Assembly (NCBI GenBank): GCA_900552545.1
Contig: USAL01000004.1
Coordinates: forward strand, 1 to 43,116
Length of the DNA: 43,116 nt
Direction: 5' to 3'
Source of the DNA: an uncultured Sutterella sp.
GTDB taxonomy: Bacteria; Pseudomonadota; Gammaproteobacteria; Burkholderiales; Burkholderiaceae_F
The notes below the pieces were generated by a model, which saw only the letters and a program-made list of their open reading frames with translations, searched no databases and had not been told where the DNA came from. This document shows, one piece after another, positions 23,486 to 31,449 of this stretch. Numbering within the stretch: the first letter of the stretch is position 1; every line of letters starts with the position of its first letter. The position numbers were made by a program, and so were the translations under genes.

Positions 23486-26419
23486 ATGACTGAAAAGACA
23501 AAACAAACGCCCCGTTTCGGCTTTGCCGCGGCACCCGAGTTCGTTCGCAAAAACGGCAAACTCGTCATTCGCGACGGCATCCGGCTCGGCTTTACCAAGT
23601 GCTTCACCTGCAACAACATGTGCGGCCTGCGCTACCGCGTCGACGAAGCCACGAATACCGTCACGCGCGTTGCCGGCAACCCGTACTGCGAAGTCGTCAC
23701 CGGCGGTGATCCCTTGGATCTCAACACGCCCGTTGCCCGCGCTTACGAGCTGCTCACGGGCGACGCTGGACTCAAGAATCGCGCTACCAGCTGCGGCAAG
23801 GGCGCCTCGGGCATCGCATCGGCAACCGATCCGCGCCGCGTAACGCAGGTTCTCAAGCGTGCCGGCAAGCGCGGCGAAAACAAGTGGAAGACCATCCCCT
23901 ACGAACAGGCCGTCAAGGAAATCGTCGAAGGCGGCAACCTCTTCGGAGAAGGTCATGTCGACGGCCTGCGCGCCATCCGCAACCTCAAGGTGCCTGCCGT
24001 CAAGGGCTACCCTGAATTCGGCTCGGCCGCCAACCGCCTCATGGCGACCTTCAATGAAGAAGACACGATGCGCGGCAGCTTCTACAGCCGCTTCATGACG
24101 AGCGCCTTCGGTACGACCAATCTGTGCACCAAGCATGCCTACTGCGGCGCCGCCGTCGGCATCGGTTATTCGCTCGGCATGGGCCCCGAAATCTCGGCAG
24201 CCATGTGCGACTGCGACTGGGACAACTTTGAATACGCGATCTTCATCGGTACGGCGCCGGGCGCTTCGGGCGCGAGCATCAACCGCCTCGGCCGCGGCGT
24301 TGCCGACGCACGCGTCGAACGCAAGGCAAAGTACGTCTGTTTTGATCCAATCCTGCGCACGGTGGTTGCCAACAACACCCAGGCGCAGTGGATGCCGATT
24401 CTTCCTGGAACCGACTCAGCCTTCCTCTTCGGCGTCATCCGCGCGATCTTTGAAGCAAAGAGCTACGAGGCGAAGTTCCTTTCTCATCCCTCGCAGGATG
24501 CCGCGAAGAAGGCGGGCGAAGTCAACTTTACGAACGCCACCTGGCTTGTTGATCCCGCAACGAATACGCTTGCCAAGGCGAGCGACTACGGCATCAACAA
24601 GACGGACGATCCGATCGTTTTTGCAAACGGCAAGCTTGCCGGCGCCAAGAATGTCAACAACGCCGAGCTCTTCGTGGATCGTCAGTTCAAGTGCGCCGAC
24701 GGCAAGTCCGTGCGGCTTGTTTCAAGCATTGAACTCGTTCGCCGTGAAGCGATGAAGTTCACCCTGGCACAGTACGCCAAGAAATGCGGCGCAAGCGTCG
24801 AGCGCATCAAGGAAGTCGCACGCGACTTCACCAGTCACAACCGCCGCGTCGCCGCCGTCTCGAATACGGGCAACAACAACGCCGACGCCATCATGGTAGG
24901 CTGGCTCATCTGCATTCTCAACACGCTTGCCGCGGCTCACGACGCCAAGGGCGGAGCGCTTTACGGCAACGGCGCCTTCATGGGCTTTGAAGGCACCTAC
25001 GATCTGGCAAACGTTGCCGACGCAACCGAAACCGGCGCCATGAACATGTGCCGCAACGGCGCCTACGAAGATTCGACCGAGTACAAGAACAAGGTCAAAG
25101 CAGGCAAAAACCCCTACCCCGCTGATCATGTCTACCATAACATGAATCCGGGCTATATCGCCGGCAACGCGGCCGAAATGCTCGTCGCGCATGCCAACGG
25201 CGATCCCTTCAAGGCTAAAGCCTTCTTCAACTGGCGCAGCAATCCGCTCTACAGCGCGGCCTCCGTCGACGCTCGTGTTGAAAAGAGTCTTGCCGATCCG
25301 AAGGATCTTCCCCTGATCGTCGGCATCGACAGCTACATCAACGAGACCAACCGCTTTGCCGATTACATCATTCCTGACCGCGTGATGTACGAGGAATACG
25401 CCTGCGACCGCACCTGGGGCAACTACCATCAGTGCGTCGTGGCAGGCGTACCCGTTCTTGAGCCTCGCACGGTAAAAAACAAGAAGGGCCATCATGTCTG
25501 CATGGAGGAGTTCCTGATTGACTGTGCGCTCGCACTGAAGCTCCCCGGCTTCGGCAAGGGAGCCATTCCCGTCAAAGACGGCAAGCCCGTCGACCTTCTC
25601 TGCTTTGACGACTGGTACGCGCGCTACTTGAGCAACGTGGCCGAGCTGTGCGCCGCTCTTCCGAAGGTCACCGACGAAGACCGCGCGTTTACCGGTCTCG
25701 ACCGCGCCATGAAATTTGTTGCTCCGCGTCTGACCAAGGCACAGGCTGCCAAGGTTGAAGCGCTGCTCTCGCGCGGCGGCTACTACGACCGCGCCGATCG
25801 CTACGCAGGCAACTTCATGGCAAACGGCGGCGGCAAGTGTCTGCAGTTCTTCAACCCGGCAATGCCGGCGCTGCGTCACTGCTACTCTGGCAAGGCCTAT
25901 CCGGGCGTGCCGGTTCTTGATGAAGCGCGCTTTATCAATGGTGACACGTGGCGCAAGCACTGGAGCGAAAAGAACTACCCGTTGCTCTTTACAAGCTTCA
26001 AGCCCATCCTGCGCAGCAACTACTCGGTCGCTTTCGAACGGTGCGTGGAGATTTCTCCCGAGAACTTCATCTACATGAATACCAGCACCGCCAACAAGCA
26101 GGGGCTCAAGACCGGCGACAAAGTTCGGATCGTGAGCGCCAACGGGCGTCCTACCGAAGGCGTGCTGCACTGTGACGAAGGCATCATTCCAGGTGCGGTC
26201 TGCGTTCCTCATGCCTATGGGCACACGGCCTATGGCGCCGAGGACCGCGTGATCGACGGCAAGGTTGTTGCAGGCATCAAATCCCGCGCAGGCGGTACGG
26301 CCATCAACCAGATGGTTTCGCACGACCCGACCCGAAAGGGAAAGACCGCCATGCTCAACGACTACTGGGCAGGCGGCAACTGCCGCACTGGCATCCCTGT
26401 GAGAGTTGAAAAGATCTAA
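23486..26419 (+). CDS. Molybdopterin oxidoreductase catalytic subunit A2 (tetrathionate reductase TtrA-like size), no signal peptide
   Basis: Large Mo-bis-pterin enzyme, 977 residues. A [4Fe-4S] site is formed by C39, C42, C46 and C103 (CFTCNNMC, SCGKG), the CxxCxxxC form, unlike A1. The likely Mo-ligand zone is C214 to C220 (NLCTKHAYCGAA). The C-terminal pterin-binding beta-barrel is near 850-977 (NKQGLKTGDKVRIVSANGRP). Overall length and layout resemble TtrA and related thiol-ligand enzymes, but the substrate is not assignable. No Tat or Sec signal precedes the cluster, so it is either cytosolic or carried out by B2. Shine-Dalgarno AGGAG is six bases before the ATG. It is the last gene of the cluster and a strong terminator follows. 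Confidence 0.85.
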   Translation: MTEKTKQTPRFGFAAAPEFVRKNGKLVIRDGIRLGFTKCFTCNNMCGLRYRVDEATNTVTRVAGNPYCEVVTGGDPLDLNTPVARAYELLTGDAGLKNRATSCGKGASGIASATDPRRVTQVLKRAGKRGENKWKTIPYEQAVKEIVEGGNLFGEGHVDGLRAIRNLKVPAVKGYPEFGSAANRLMATFNEEDTMRGSFYSRFMTSAFGTTNLCTKHAYCGAAVGIGYSLGMGPEISAAMCDCDWDNFEYAIFIGTAPGASGASINRLGRGVADARVERKAKYVCFDPILRTVVANNTQAQWMPILPGTDSAFLFGVIRAIFEAKSYEAKFLSHPSQDAAKKAGEVNFTNATWLVDPATNTLAKASDYGINKTDDPIVFANGKLAGAKNVNNAELFVDRQFKCADGKSVRLVSSIELVRREAMKFTLAQYAKKCGASVERIKEVARDFTSHNRRVAAVSNTGNNNADAIMVGWLICILNTLAAAHDAKGGALYGNGAFMGFEGTYDLANVADATETGAMNMCRNGAYEDSTEYKNKVKAGKNPYPADHVYHNMNPGYIAGNAAEMLVAHANGDPFKAKAFFNWRSNPLYSAASVDARVEKSLADPKDLPLIVGIDSYINETNRFADYIIPDRVMYEEYACDRTWGNYHQCVVAGVPVLEPRTVKNKKGHHVCMEEFLIDCALALKLPGFGKGAIPVKDGKPVDLLCFDDWYARYLSNVAELCAALPKVTDEDRAFTGLDRAMKFVAPRLTKAQAAKVEALLSRGGYYDRADRYAGNFMANGGGKCLQFFNPAMPALRHCYSGKAYPGVPVLDEARFINGDTWRKHWSEKNYPLLFTSFKPILRSNYSVAFERCVEISPENFIYMNTSTANKQGLKTGDKVRIVSANGRPTEGVLHCDEGIIPGAVCVPHAYGHTAYGAEDRVIDGKVVAGIKSRAGGTAINQMVSHDPTRKGKTAMLNDYWAGGNCRTGIPVRVEKI

Positions 26420-26485
26420 CGCAGTCAAACACTATCTCTTCTCCTCCAACAAGCGGGCTCAAGCAACCAGCCCGCCTCTTGCAAG

Positions 26486-26533
26486 GCCTTCCTTCGGCGG
26501 ACTCTGCACTAGCCGCAGGAAGGCTCTTTTTTT
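26486..26533 (+). terminator. Rho-independent terminator after the respiratory cluster
   Basis: GCCTTCCT (26486-26493) pairs with AGGAAGGC (26517-26524), with an inner GCGG/CCGC pairing, and is followed by TCTTTTTTT. A smaller hairpin, GCGGGCT/AGCCCGC, precedes it. It closes the plus-strand cluster. Confidence 0.88.
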
Positions 26534-26564
26534 GTGATCACGCCCGCACTTCTTTGCAAAACAA

Positions 26565-26606
26565 CCGTAAAAAAGGGACGACCACAAGGCGTCCCCTTTT
26601 TTACGG
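26565..26606. terminator. Bidirectional terminator between the respiratory cluster and cpoB
   Basis: CCGTAAAAAAGGGACG pairs with CGTCCCCTTTTTTACGG, one base bulged, around a nine-base loop. It lies 14 bases beyond the cpoB stop on the minus strand and also backs up the plus-strand terminator. Confidence 0.85.
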
Positions 26607-26620
26607 AAAACCGACAAAGC

Positions 26621-27343
26621 TCACTTGCCGAGCGTCGTCAAGCGCTTTTGCGCGAGCTCGGCATAGGACGTCTCTGGATAGTCCTTGATTACCTGCCGCA
26701 ACGTCTGCTGCGCCTGAGACTTGCGCCCGAGGCCGATCAGGGCCGCGGCCTTGGAAAGCTGCGCGTCGGCAATGCGCGGGTGCTTCGGGAAGTCCTTGAT
26801 GAGGCGGTTTTGAACGGCAAGCGCGTTGGTGAGCTTGTTCTGCGCATAAAGCGCGTTACCAAGCCAATAAAGAGCGCTCGGCATGTAGCCCGTCGTCGGG
26901 TAGTCGTCGACAAGAGAGGAGAGCAGCGTCGCGCTGTCCTCGTACTTGCCCTGCGAGAAAAGCGATAGGGCCGACTCGTAGCGGCGCCGTTCTTCGGCGC
27001 TTGCCTCAAAGCTCGCGCCGTCGATCTCGACCTTGGCCGAGGACAAGGGCGCCAACCGCGCATCGAGCGACGAGAAGAGGTCGCGCGAAGACTGCTGCTG
27101 GCGCGCGAGGTCGTTGGTGAGCTCCTCGAGGCGCCCGGTGAGCTGGGCGTTGGCCTCGCGCAGCTGCGCAAGCTGCCCTACGAGCTGCAGCTGGGCGTTT
27201 TGCAGCGCATCCACGCGCTGGCGCAGATCAAGAATGGCCTTTCGGGCCTCATCGTCGCCAAAGAGCGCATGAGCGGGCGCGGCGGCGCCAAGAAGCGTCG
27301 CGGCAAGGCAGACGACAAAAGCGGACTGATTGAAAGCGCGCAT
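26621..27343 (-). CDS. cpoB: Cell division coordinator CpoB (YbgF)
   Basis: Periplasmic protein that links peptidoglycan synthesis with Tol-Pal function during division. The 240-residue product has a Sec signal ending near AHA-L (residue 27), a coiled coil with heptad leucines and glutamines at about 34-90 (the trimerisation segment), and TPR-like repeats at about 117-235 in a YbgF C-terminal domain (YESALSLFSQGKYEDS, LYWLGNALYAQNKL). Gene order tolB-pal-cpoB on the minus strand is the standard Tol-Pal end. It is 28 bases after pal and is followed by a terminator. No tolQ, tolR or tolA lies adjacent. Confidence 0.92.
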   Translation of the reverse strand: MRAFNQSAFVVCLAATLLGAAAPAHALFGDDEARKAILDLRQRVDALQNAQLQLVGQLAQLREANAQLTGRLEELTNDLARQQQSSRDLFSSLDARLAPLSSAKVEIDGASFEASAEERRRYESALSLFSQGKYEDSATLLSSLVDDYPTTGYMPSALYWLGNALYAQNKLTNALAVQNRLIKDFPKHPRIADAQLSKAAALIGLGRKSQAQQTLRQVIKDYPETSYAELAQKRLTTLGK

Positions 27344-27371
27344 GGTTTAAAGCGGTGTCAAACGTTTTTCT

Positions 27372-27869
27372 TTAGCGGTAGACGATGTAGGCGCGGCGGT
27401 TCTTTGCCCAGGCCTCTTCGTTTTCGCCCTGCGCCACGGGCTTTTCACGCCCGAAGCTCACCGATTCGATTCGATCGGCCGGAACGCCCAAGAGCTGCAT
27501 GCGCTGCTTGACGGCCTCGCTGCGGCGCTGCCCGAGCGCGAGGTTGTACTCACGGCTGCCGCGGCTGTCGGTGTTGCCCTCGATCACGATGTGCATGGCC
27601 GAGTTGCTGATCAGGTTGCGCGCGTGCGCCTCGATCACGGGCAGGTACACCGGCTTGACGCTGTAGGAGTCGAAGTCGAAGTAGATCGACTTCTGCTGCA
27701 AGGCCGCAGCGGCGGCGTCGCGCCCGGCGCCTGCGGCAGCATCGGCCTCGGCGCGCGTGGTGCCCGCCTTGACGGACTCGTCAAGGGGCACGCTCGAGCA
27801 GCCCGAAAGAACCAGGGTGGAGATGGCTGCCGCAGCGATGAGCGCGCGGTTGAACACGGACTGGATCAT
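27372..27869 (-). CDS. pal: Peptidoglycan-associated lipoprotein Pal
   Basis: Outer-membrane lipoprotein that binds peptidoglycan through an OmpA-like domain. The lipobox LVLSGC ends at C24. A short Ala/Thr-rich linker follows, then the OmpA-like domain at about 58-165 with YFDFDSYSVKP, the peptidoglycan-binding NTDSRGSREYNLALGQRR and the C-terminal NRRAYIVYR. I use the ATG at 27869 (165 residues), giving a normal lipoprotein signal; the frame continues 29 codons upstream without a reason to use it. GGAAA is about six bases before the ATG. It lies 89 bases after tolB on the same strand. Confidence 0.95.
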   Translation of the reverse strand: MIQSVFNRALIAAAAISTLVLSGCSSVPLDESVKAGTTRAEADAAAGAGRDAAAAALQQKSIYFDFDSYSVKPVYLPVIEAHARNLISNSAMHIVIEGNTDSRGSREYNLALGQRRSEAVKQRMQLLGVPADRIESVSFGREKPVAQGENEEAWAKNRRAYIVYR

Positions 27870-27958
27870 TGCTGTTTCCAAAGATAATGGTCGATTTGTC
27901 AGTGTGTCAGGGGCCAAGCGCCACGTGCAGCCAAAGCCCCTGCGGTTTGAAAACATGT

Positions 27959-29254
27959 CTAGGCGAGCAGCGGCCCCCAGGTCGGCTCGCGGATATCGCC
28001 CGAGGCAGTCGAAAGCCAGGCCGAAACCGACCCGTCGACGCTCACGGTGCCGAGCACGCCCTTGCGGCCGCGCTCGCTTGCAAAGACGATCATGCGTCCG
28101 TTGGGCGAGAAACTTGGGCTTTCATCAAAGCCGTTGCCCGTGAGAATCGACTCGCGTCCCGTGGCGAGTTCCATGATAGCAACCCTGAAGCGCCCGTCGA
28201 GCCGCGTAATGTAGCTCATGTGCGTACCCGCGGGATTGATCGCGGGGCTCACCGCGTAGTCGCTGCCGAAGGTGACGCGCTCGGCCTGCGAGCCGCCCTG
28301 CAGGGCCTGGCGGTAGATCTGCGGCGACCCGCCGCGATCGCTTACGAAATAGAGCCACTGGCCGTCGGGCGAAAACACGGGTTCCGTGTCGATCGCAAGC
28401 GAGCGCGAGAAGCGGTTCACGCCCGATCCGTCGGTCTTGATCATGAAGATCTGCGTGTAGCCGTCGCGCGAAAGCGCCACGGCAAGGCTTTCACCGTCGG
28501 GGCTGAAGGCCGGAGCCGAATTGTTGCCGCGGAAATTGGCGACCACGCGCCGTCGGCCGGTGGCAACGGTGTGCACGTACACGACGGGCTTTCTTGCCTC
28601 AAAGCTCACGTAGGCCAGGTGCCGCCCGTCGGGCGACCAGGCCGGGGAAATGATGGGCTCGCGGCTTCTGAGAGCAGGCGCAGGATTGGCGCCGTCGCTG
28701 TCGGCGACGATAAGTTCGTAACTCTCGGAGGAATGCTGCACGACGTACGCCAGACGCGAGCAGAAAAGGCCCCCGAAGCCCGTGAGCTTGTCGTAGATGC
28801 GGTCGGCGATGCGGTGCGCGAGCATGCGCAGGTTCTGTTCGCTCGCGGCGGCCACCCACTCGTCGAGCTTGGAGTCCTGCACGGCGTCGTAAAGGTAAAA
28901 GCGCACCTCCCAGCGGCCGTCGGCCAGCTTGTTGAGCGAGCCCGTGGCGAGCACGTTGGCGCCCTTGGAGCGCCAGGCGGAGAAGTCGGGCTTGAGGCTT
29001 TCCTCAAGTCCCGCCTCGGCGGGCGCGTCGATCATGCGGAAGTCGCCCGTGCGCGAGAGGTCGCTTGCCACGACGCGCAGGATGTCCATGCGGTATTGCG
29101 CGGTCCCGGCCATGGGCTGCAGCGCGATCGGGATCTGGTTGGCGCCCACACCGGAAATCTCGATGTTGAGCTGCGCAAAGGCCGGGGCTGCACCAAGGGT
29201 GCAGGCCGCGCCCGCGGCGGCCAGAAGCCGCCGCCGTTGCAGAGGTACGCTCAT
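27959..29254 (-). CDS. tolB: Tol-Pal system beta-propeller protein TolB
   Basis: Periplasmic protein of the Tol-Pal envelope system that binds Pal. The 431-residue form from the ATG at 29254 has AGGA upstream; the frame continues to a TTG at 29278. The signal region has three consecutive arginines before the hydrophobic stretch (QRRRLLAAAG) and cleaves near AFA-Q at residue 27, so a Tat-type route is conceivable though not shown. The N-terminal alpha/beta domain spans about 30-160. A six-bladed propeller follows with WSPDGRHLAY, FSPDGESLAV, FSPDGQWLYF and FSPNGRMIVF blade motifs. tolQRA are absent upstream; purH comes next. Confidence 0.94.
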   Translation of the reverse strand: MSVPLQRRRLLAAAGAACTLGAAPAFAQLNIEISGVGANQIPIALQPMAGTAQYRMDILRVVASDLSRTGDFRMIDAPAEAGLEESLKPDFSAWRSKGANVLATGSLNKLADGRWEVRFYLYDAVQDSKLDEWVAAASEQNLRMLAHRIADRIYDKLTGFGGLFCSRLAYVVQHSSESYELIVADSDGANPAPALRSREPIISPAWSPDGRHLAYVSFEARKPVVYVHTVATGRRRVVANFRGNNSAPAFSPDGESLAVALSRDGYTQIFMIKTDGSGVNRFSRSLAIDTEPVFSPDGQWLYFVSDRGGSPQIYRQALQGGSQAERVTFGSDYAVSPAINPAGTHMSYITRLDGRFRVAIMELATGRESILTGNGFDESPSFSPNGRMIVFASERGRKGVLGTVSVDGSVSAWLSTASGDIREPTWGPLLA

Positions 29255-29376
29255 AACCTGTCCTAGAGAAATGCTCAAAAACTCGTTCCGAATGCTCTGT
29301 TTTCTGCCCCTTGAGAGCAGTTTTTTGCGCCTTCGCGCACGAACAAAAGAGCATCCGGCTGCAGCCTTTATACCTG

Positions 29377-29410
29377 AAAAGCCGGCCGCCGCGTGCGCGG
29401 CCGCCGGCAG
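29377..29410 (-). terminator. GC-rich hairpin between purH and tolB
   Basis: On the minus strand CCGGCGGCCGCG pairs with CGCGGCGGCCGG with one mismatch and a two-base loop, then CTTTTC. It is very stable but has a short T run. It may finish purH transcription or form part of the tolB leader. Confidence 0.5.
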
Positions 29411-29428
29411 ATTTTGCGCCGCCCGAGG

Positions 29429-29454
29429 AAAAAATCCTTCCCCTTACGTGGGGA
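29429..29454 (-). terminator. Candidate terminator after purH
   Basis: On the minus strand TCCCC-ACGTAA-GGGGA, then AGGATTTTTT. A five-pair stem plus a T6 run, about 94 bases after the purH stop. Short, so only moderate confidence. Confidence 0.5.
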
Positions 29455-29547
29455 GTGCGGCGCGAACAGTGCCGCGGGGCCTGGAGGTTCGGCGCGGATT
29501 CGTGATTGATCCCGCGCACCCTTTCGGTCCCTGTCGGTTCTGCTTTT

Positions 29548-31104
29548 TTAGTGGCGGAAATGGCGCTCGCCGGTGAAGACCATGACGATGCCGCGCTCGT
29601 CGGCCGCAGCGATCACTTCCGGATCGCGGATCGAGCCGCCCGGCTGGATCACGCAGGTCGCACCCTGGTCGATGATGACGTCAAGACCGTCGCGGAACGG
29701 GAAGAACGCATCCGACGCGGCGGCGCTGCCCACGAGCGACAGACCGCTTTCCTGCGCCTTGATGGCGGCGATGCGGGCGCTGTCGACGCGGCTCATCTGG
29801 CCTGCGCCCACGCCGAGCGTCATGCCGTTGTGCGCATAGACGATCGTGTTGGACTTCACGAAGCGGGCGATGTTCCAGGCAAACATCATGTCGGCGATCT
29901 GGGCCGACGTGGGCTGCTTCTTGGTCACGACGCGCAGGGCCGATTCCGGGCAGAGCTGGTTGTCGGGGGTCTGCACGAGGAGGCCGCCGCCCACGCGCTT
30001 GAATTCGAAGTCGTTGTGCGCGTCGCCAAGCGCAACCGTCAGAAGTCGAAGGTTCTTCTTGGCCGCAAACACCGCACGGGCGCCGTCGGTGAATTCAGGG
30101 GCGATCACGACTTCGGCAAACTGCTTGGAGACTTCGTGAGCAACCGCTTCGTCAACCGGACGGTTGAAGGCGATGATGCCGCCGAAGGCGCTCTTGGGGT
30201 CGGTCTTGAAGGCCTTCAGATAGGCCTCGAGGGCGTTGGCGCCGATGGCCGCGCCGCACGGGTTGGCGTGCTTCATGATGACGCAGGCAGGCGTCTGGAA
30301 GCTCTTGGCGGCTTCCCAGGCGGCGTCGCTGTCGCCGATGTTGTTGTAGGAAAGTTCCTTGCCCTGCAGCTGCGTGTAGCCCGCCAGAAGCCCCGGAGCG
30401 ATGAAGTGCTCGCGGTAGAAGGCGGCCTTCTGGTGGGGATTCTCGCCGTAGCGCATGTCCTGCACCTTGACCCACTGACGGGTGAAGACGTCCGGGAAGA
30501 ACTTCGTCTTCTTCTTTTCGTCGTCAAGGCTCGTGAGGTAGTTCGAGATTGCCGCGTCGTAGCGCGCAGTGTGGCAGAAGACCTTCTTGGCGAGCGCAAG
30601 GCGCGTCTCGGGCGTCACTTCGCCCTTGGCGCGGATTTCCTCGAGCACGCGCGTGTAGTCGACCGGGTCGACGATCACGGCCACCGACTCGTGGTTCTTG
30701 GCCGCCGCACGGATCATCGTGGGGCCGCCGATGTCGATGTTTTCAATGGCAAGCTCAAAGGTGCAGTCCGGACGCGCGATCGTCTGCTCGAACGGATAGA
30801 GGTTCACGCAGACGATGTCGATCGGGTCGATGCCGTGGTCGGCGATGGCCTTCATGTGCTCGGGCACCGTGCGGCGCGCGAGGATGCCGGCGTGAATGTG
30901 CGGATCAAGCGTCTTGACGCGGCCGTCGAGCATCTCGGGGAAGCCCGTGTAGTCGGCCACTTCCTGGCAGGCGATGCCTTCCTTGGTGAGAAGCTTGGCG
31001 GTGCCGCCCGTCGAGAGGATGTGGTAGCCCAGCTCGACGAGGCCGCGCGCGAACTCAACCACGCCGGTCTTGTCGGAGACGCTGATCAGAGCTTGTTTCT
31101 TCAT
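29548..31104 (-). CDS. purH: Bifunctional AICAR transformylase/IMP cyclohydrolase PurH
   Basis: Catalyses the last two steps of purine synthesis (AICAR to FAICAR to IMP) in the cytosol. The 518-residue protein has an N-terminal MGS-like cyclohydrolase domain at about 1-145 (ALISVSDKTGVVEFARGL, ILSTGGTAKLL). The transformylase domain follows (RYGENPHQKAAFYRE, MKHANPCG, and the C-terminal PGGSIRDPEVIAAADERG). Normal length. AAGGAAAT eight bases before the ATG. It begins 16 bases after fis, so dusB-fis-purH is probably one transcript; this order is common in betaproteobacteria. Confidence 0.97.
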   Translation of the reverse strand: MKKQALISVSDKTGVVEFARGLVELGYHILSTGGTAKLLTKEGIACQEVADYTGFPEMLDGRVKTLDPHIHAGILARRTVPEHMKAIADHGIDPIDIVCVNLYPFEQTIARPDCTFELAIENIDIGGPTMIRAAAKNHESVAVIVDPVDYTRVLEEIRAKGEVTPETRLALAKKVFCHTARYDAAISNYLTSLDDEKKKTKFFPDVFTRQWVKVQDMRYGENPHQKAAFYREHFIAPGLLAGYTQLQGKELSYNNIGDSDAAWEAAKSFQTPACVIMKHANPCGAAIGANALEAYLKAFKTDPKSAFGGIIAFNRPVDEAVAHEVSKQFAEVVIAPEFTDGARAVFAAKKNLRLLTVALGDAHNDFEFKRVGGGLLVQTPDNQLCPESALRVVTKKQPTSAQIADMMFAWNIARFVKSNTIVYAHNGMTLGVGAGQMSRVDSARIAAIKAQESGLSLVGSAAASDAFFPFRDGLDVIIDQGATCVIQPGGSIRDPEVIAAADERGIVMVFTGERHFRH

Positions 31105-31120
31105 GGTTCAAATTTCCTTA

Positions 31121-31441
31121 TCAAAAATCCCCGTTCAGAAGCCCGTGCAGACGAAGCTTCTTGCGCAGGGTGTTTCGGTTGATTCCCAAAAGCTGTGCCG
31201 CGGCCTTCTGATTGTGGCCGCACTGGTCCATCGCCCAGGTGAGAAGGGGCCGCTCGGCGGCCGTGACGATCATTTCGTAAATGGGCAGCCCCCTGACGCC
31301 CTCGAGGTCGCGCATGTAGCTCTCGACGCGGCGCACCACGAGCGCGCTGAAGGCCTCGTTGATATTGACGCCCGGACGAAGAATCTCCTCGACGGAAAGA
31401 AACCGCGACTGCTGATTCTCCTGCGCTTCCTTATTGTCCAT
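31121..31441 (-). CDS. fis: DNA-binding protein Fis
   Basis: Nucleoid protein and transcription factor, 106 residues from the ATG at 31441. The C-terminal helix-turn-helix is at about 80-103 (QKAAAQLLGINRNTLRKKL), matching Fis and the NtrC DNA-binding domain. The N-terminal half forms the dimer core (PLLTWAMDQCGHNQ). The frame extends to a TTG at 31474 inside dusB, but the ATG lies eight bases after the dusB stop and gives a Fis-like length. AAGGAC at the dusB end may serve as a Shine-Dalgarno although it is distant. Placement between dusB and purH fits the ancestral dusB-fis pair. Confidence 0.92.
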   Translation of the reverse strand: MDNKEAQENQQSRFLSVEEILRPGVNINEAFSALVVRRVESYMRDLEGVRGLPIYEMIVTAAERPLLTWAMDQCGHNQKAAAQLLGINRNTLRKKLRLHGLLNGDF

Positions 31442-31449
31442 GGTCTGCG

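Noticed and set aside
18173..26419. Formate dehydrogenase, suggested by the cytochrome b type
   Set aside because: Neither A subunit has an in-frame TGA or the formate dehydrogenase active-site sequence, and their closest visible features are DmsA- and TtrA-like.
29377..29410. Mobile-element end or phage attachment site
   Set aside because: The GC-rich hairpin has no flanking repeats and no transposase or integrase is anywhere in the window.
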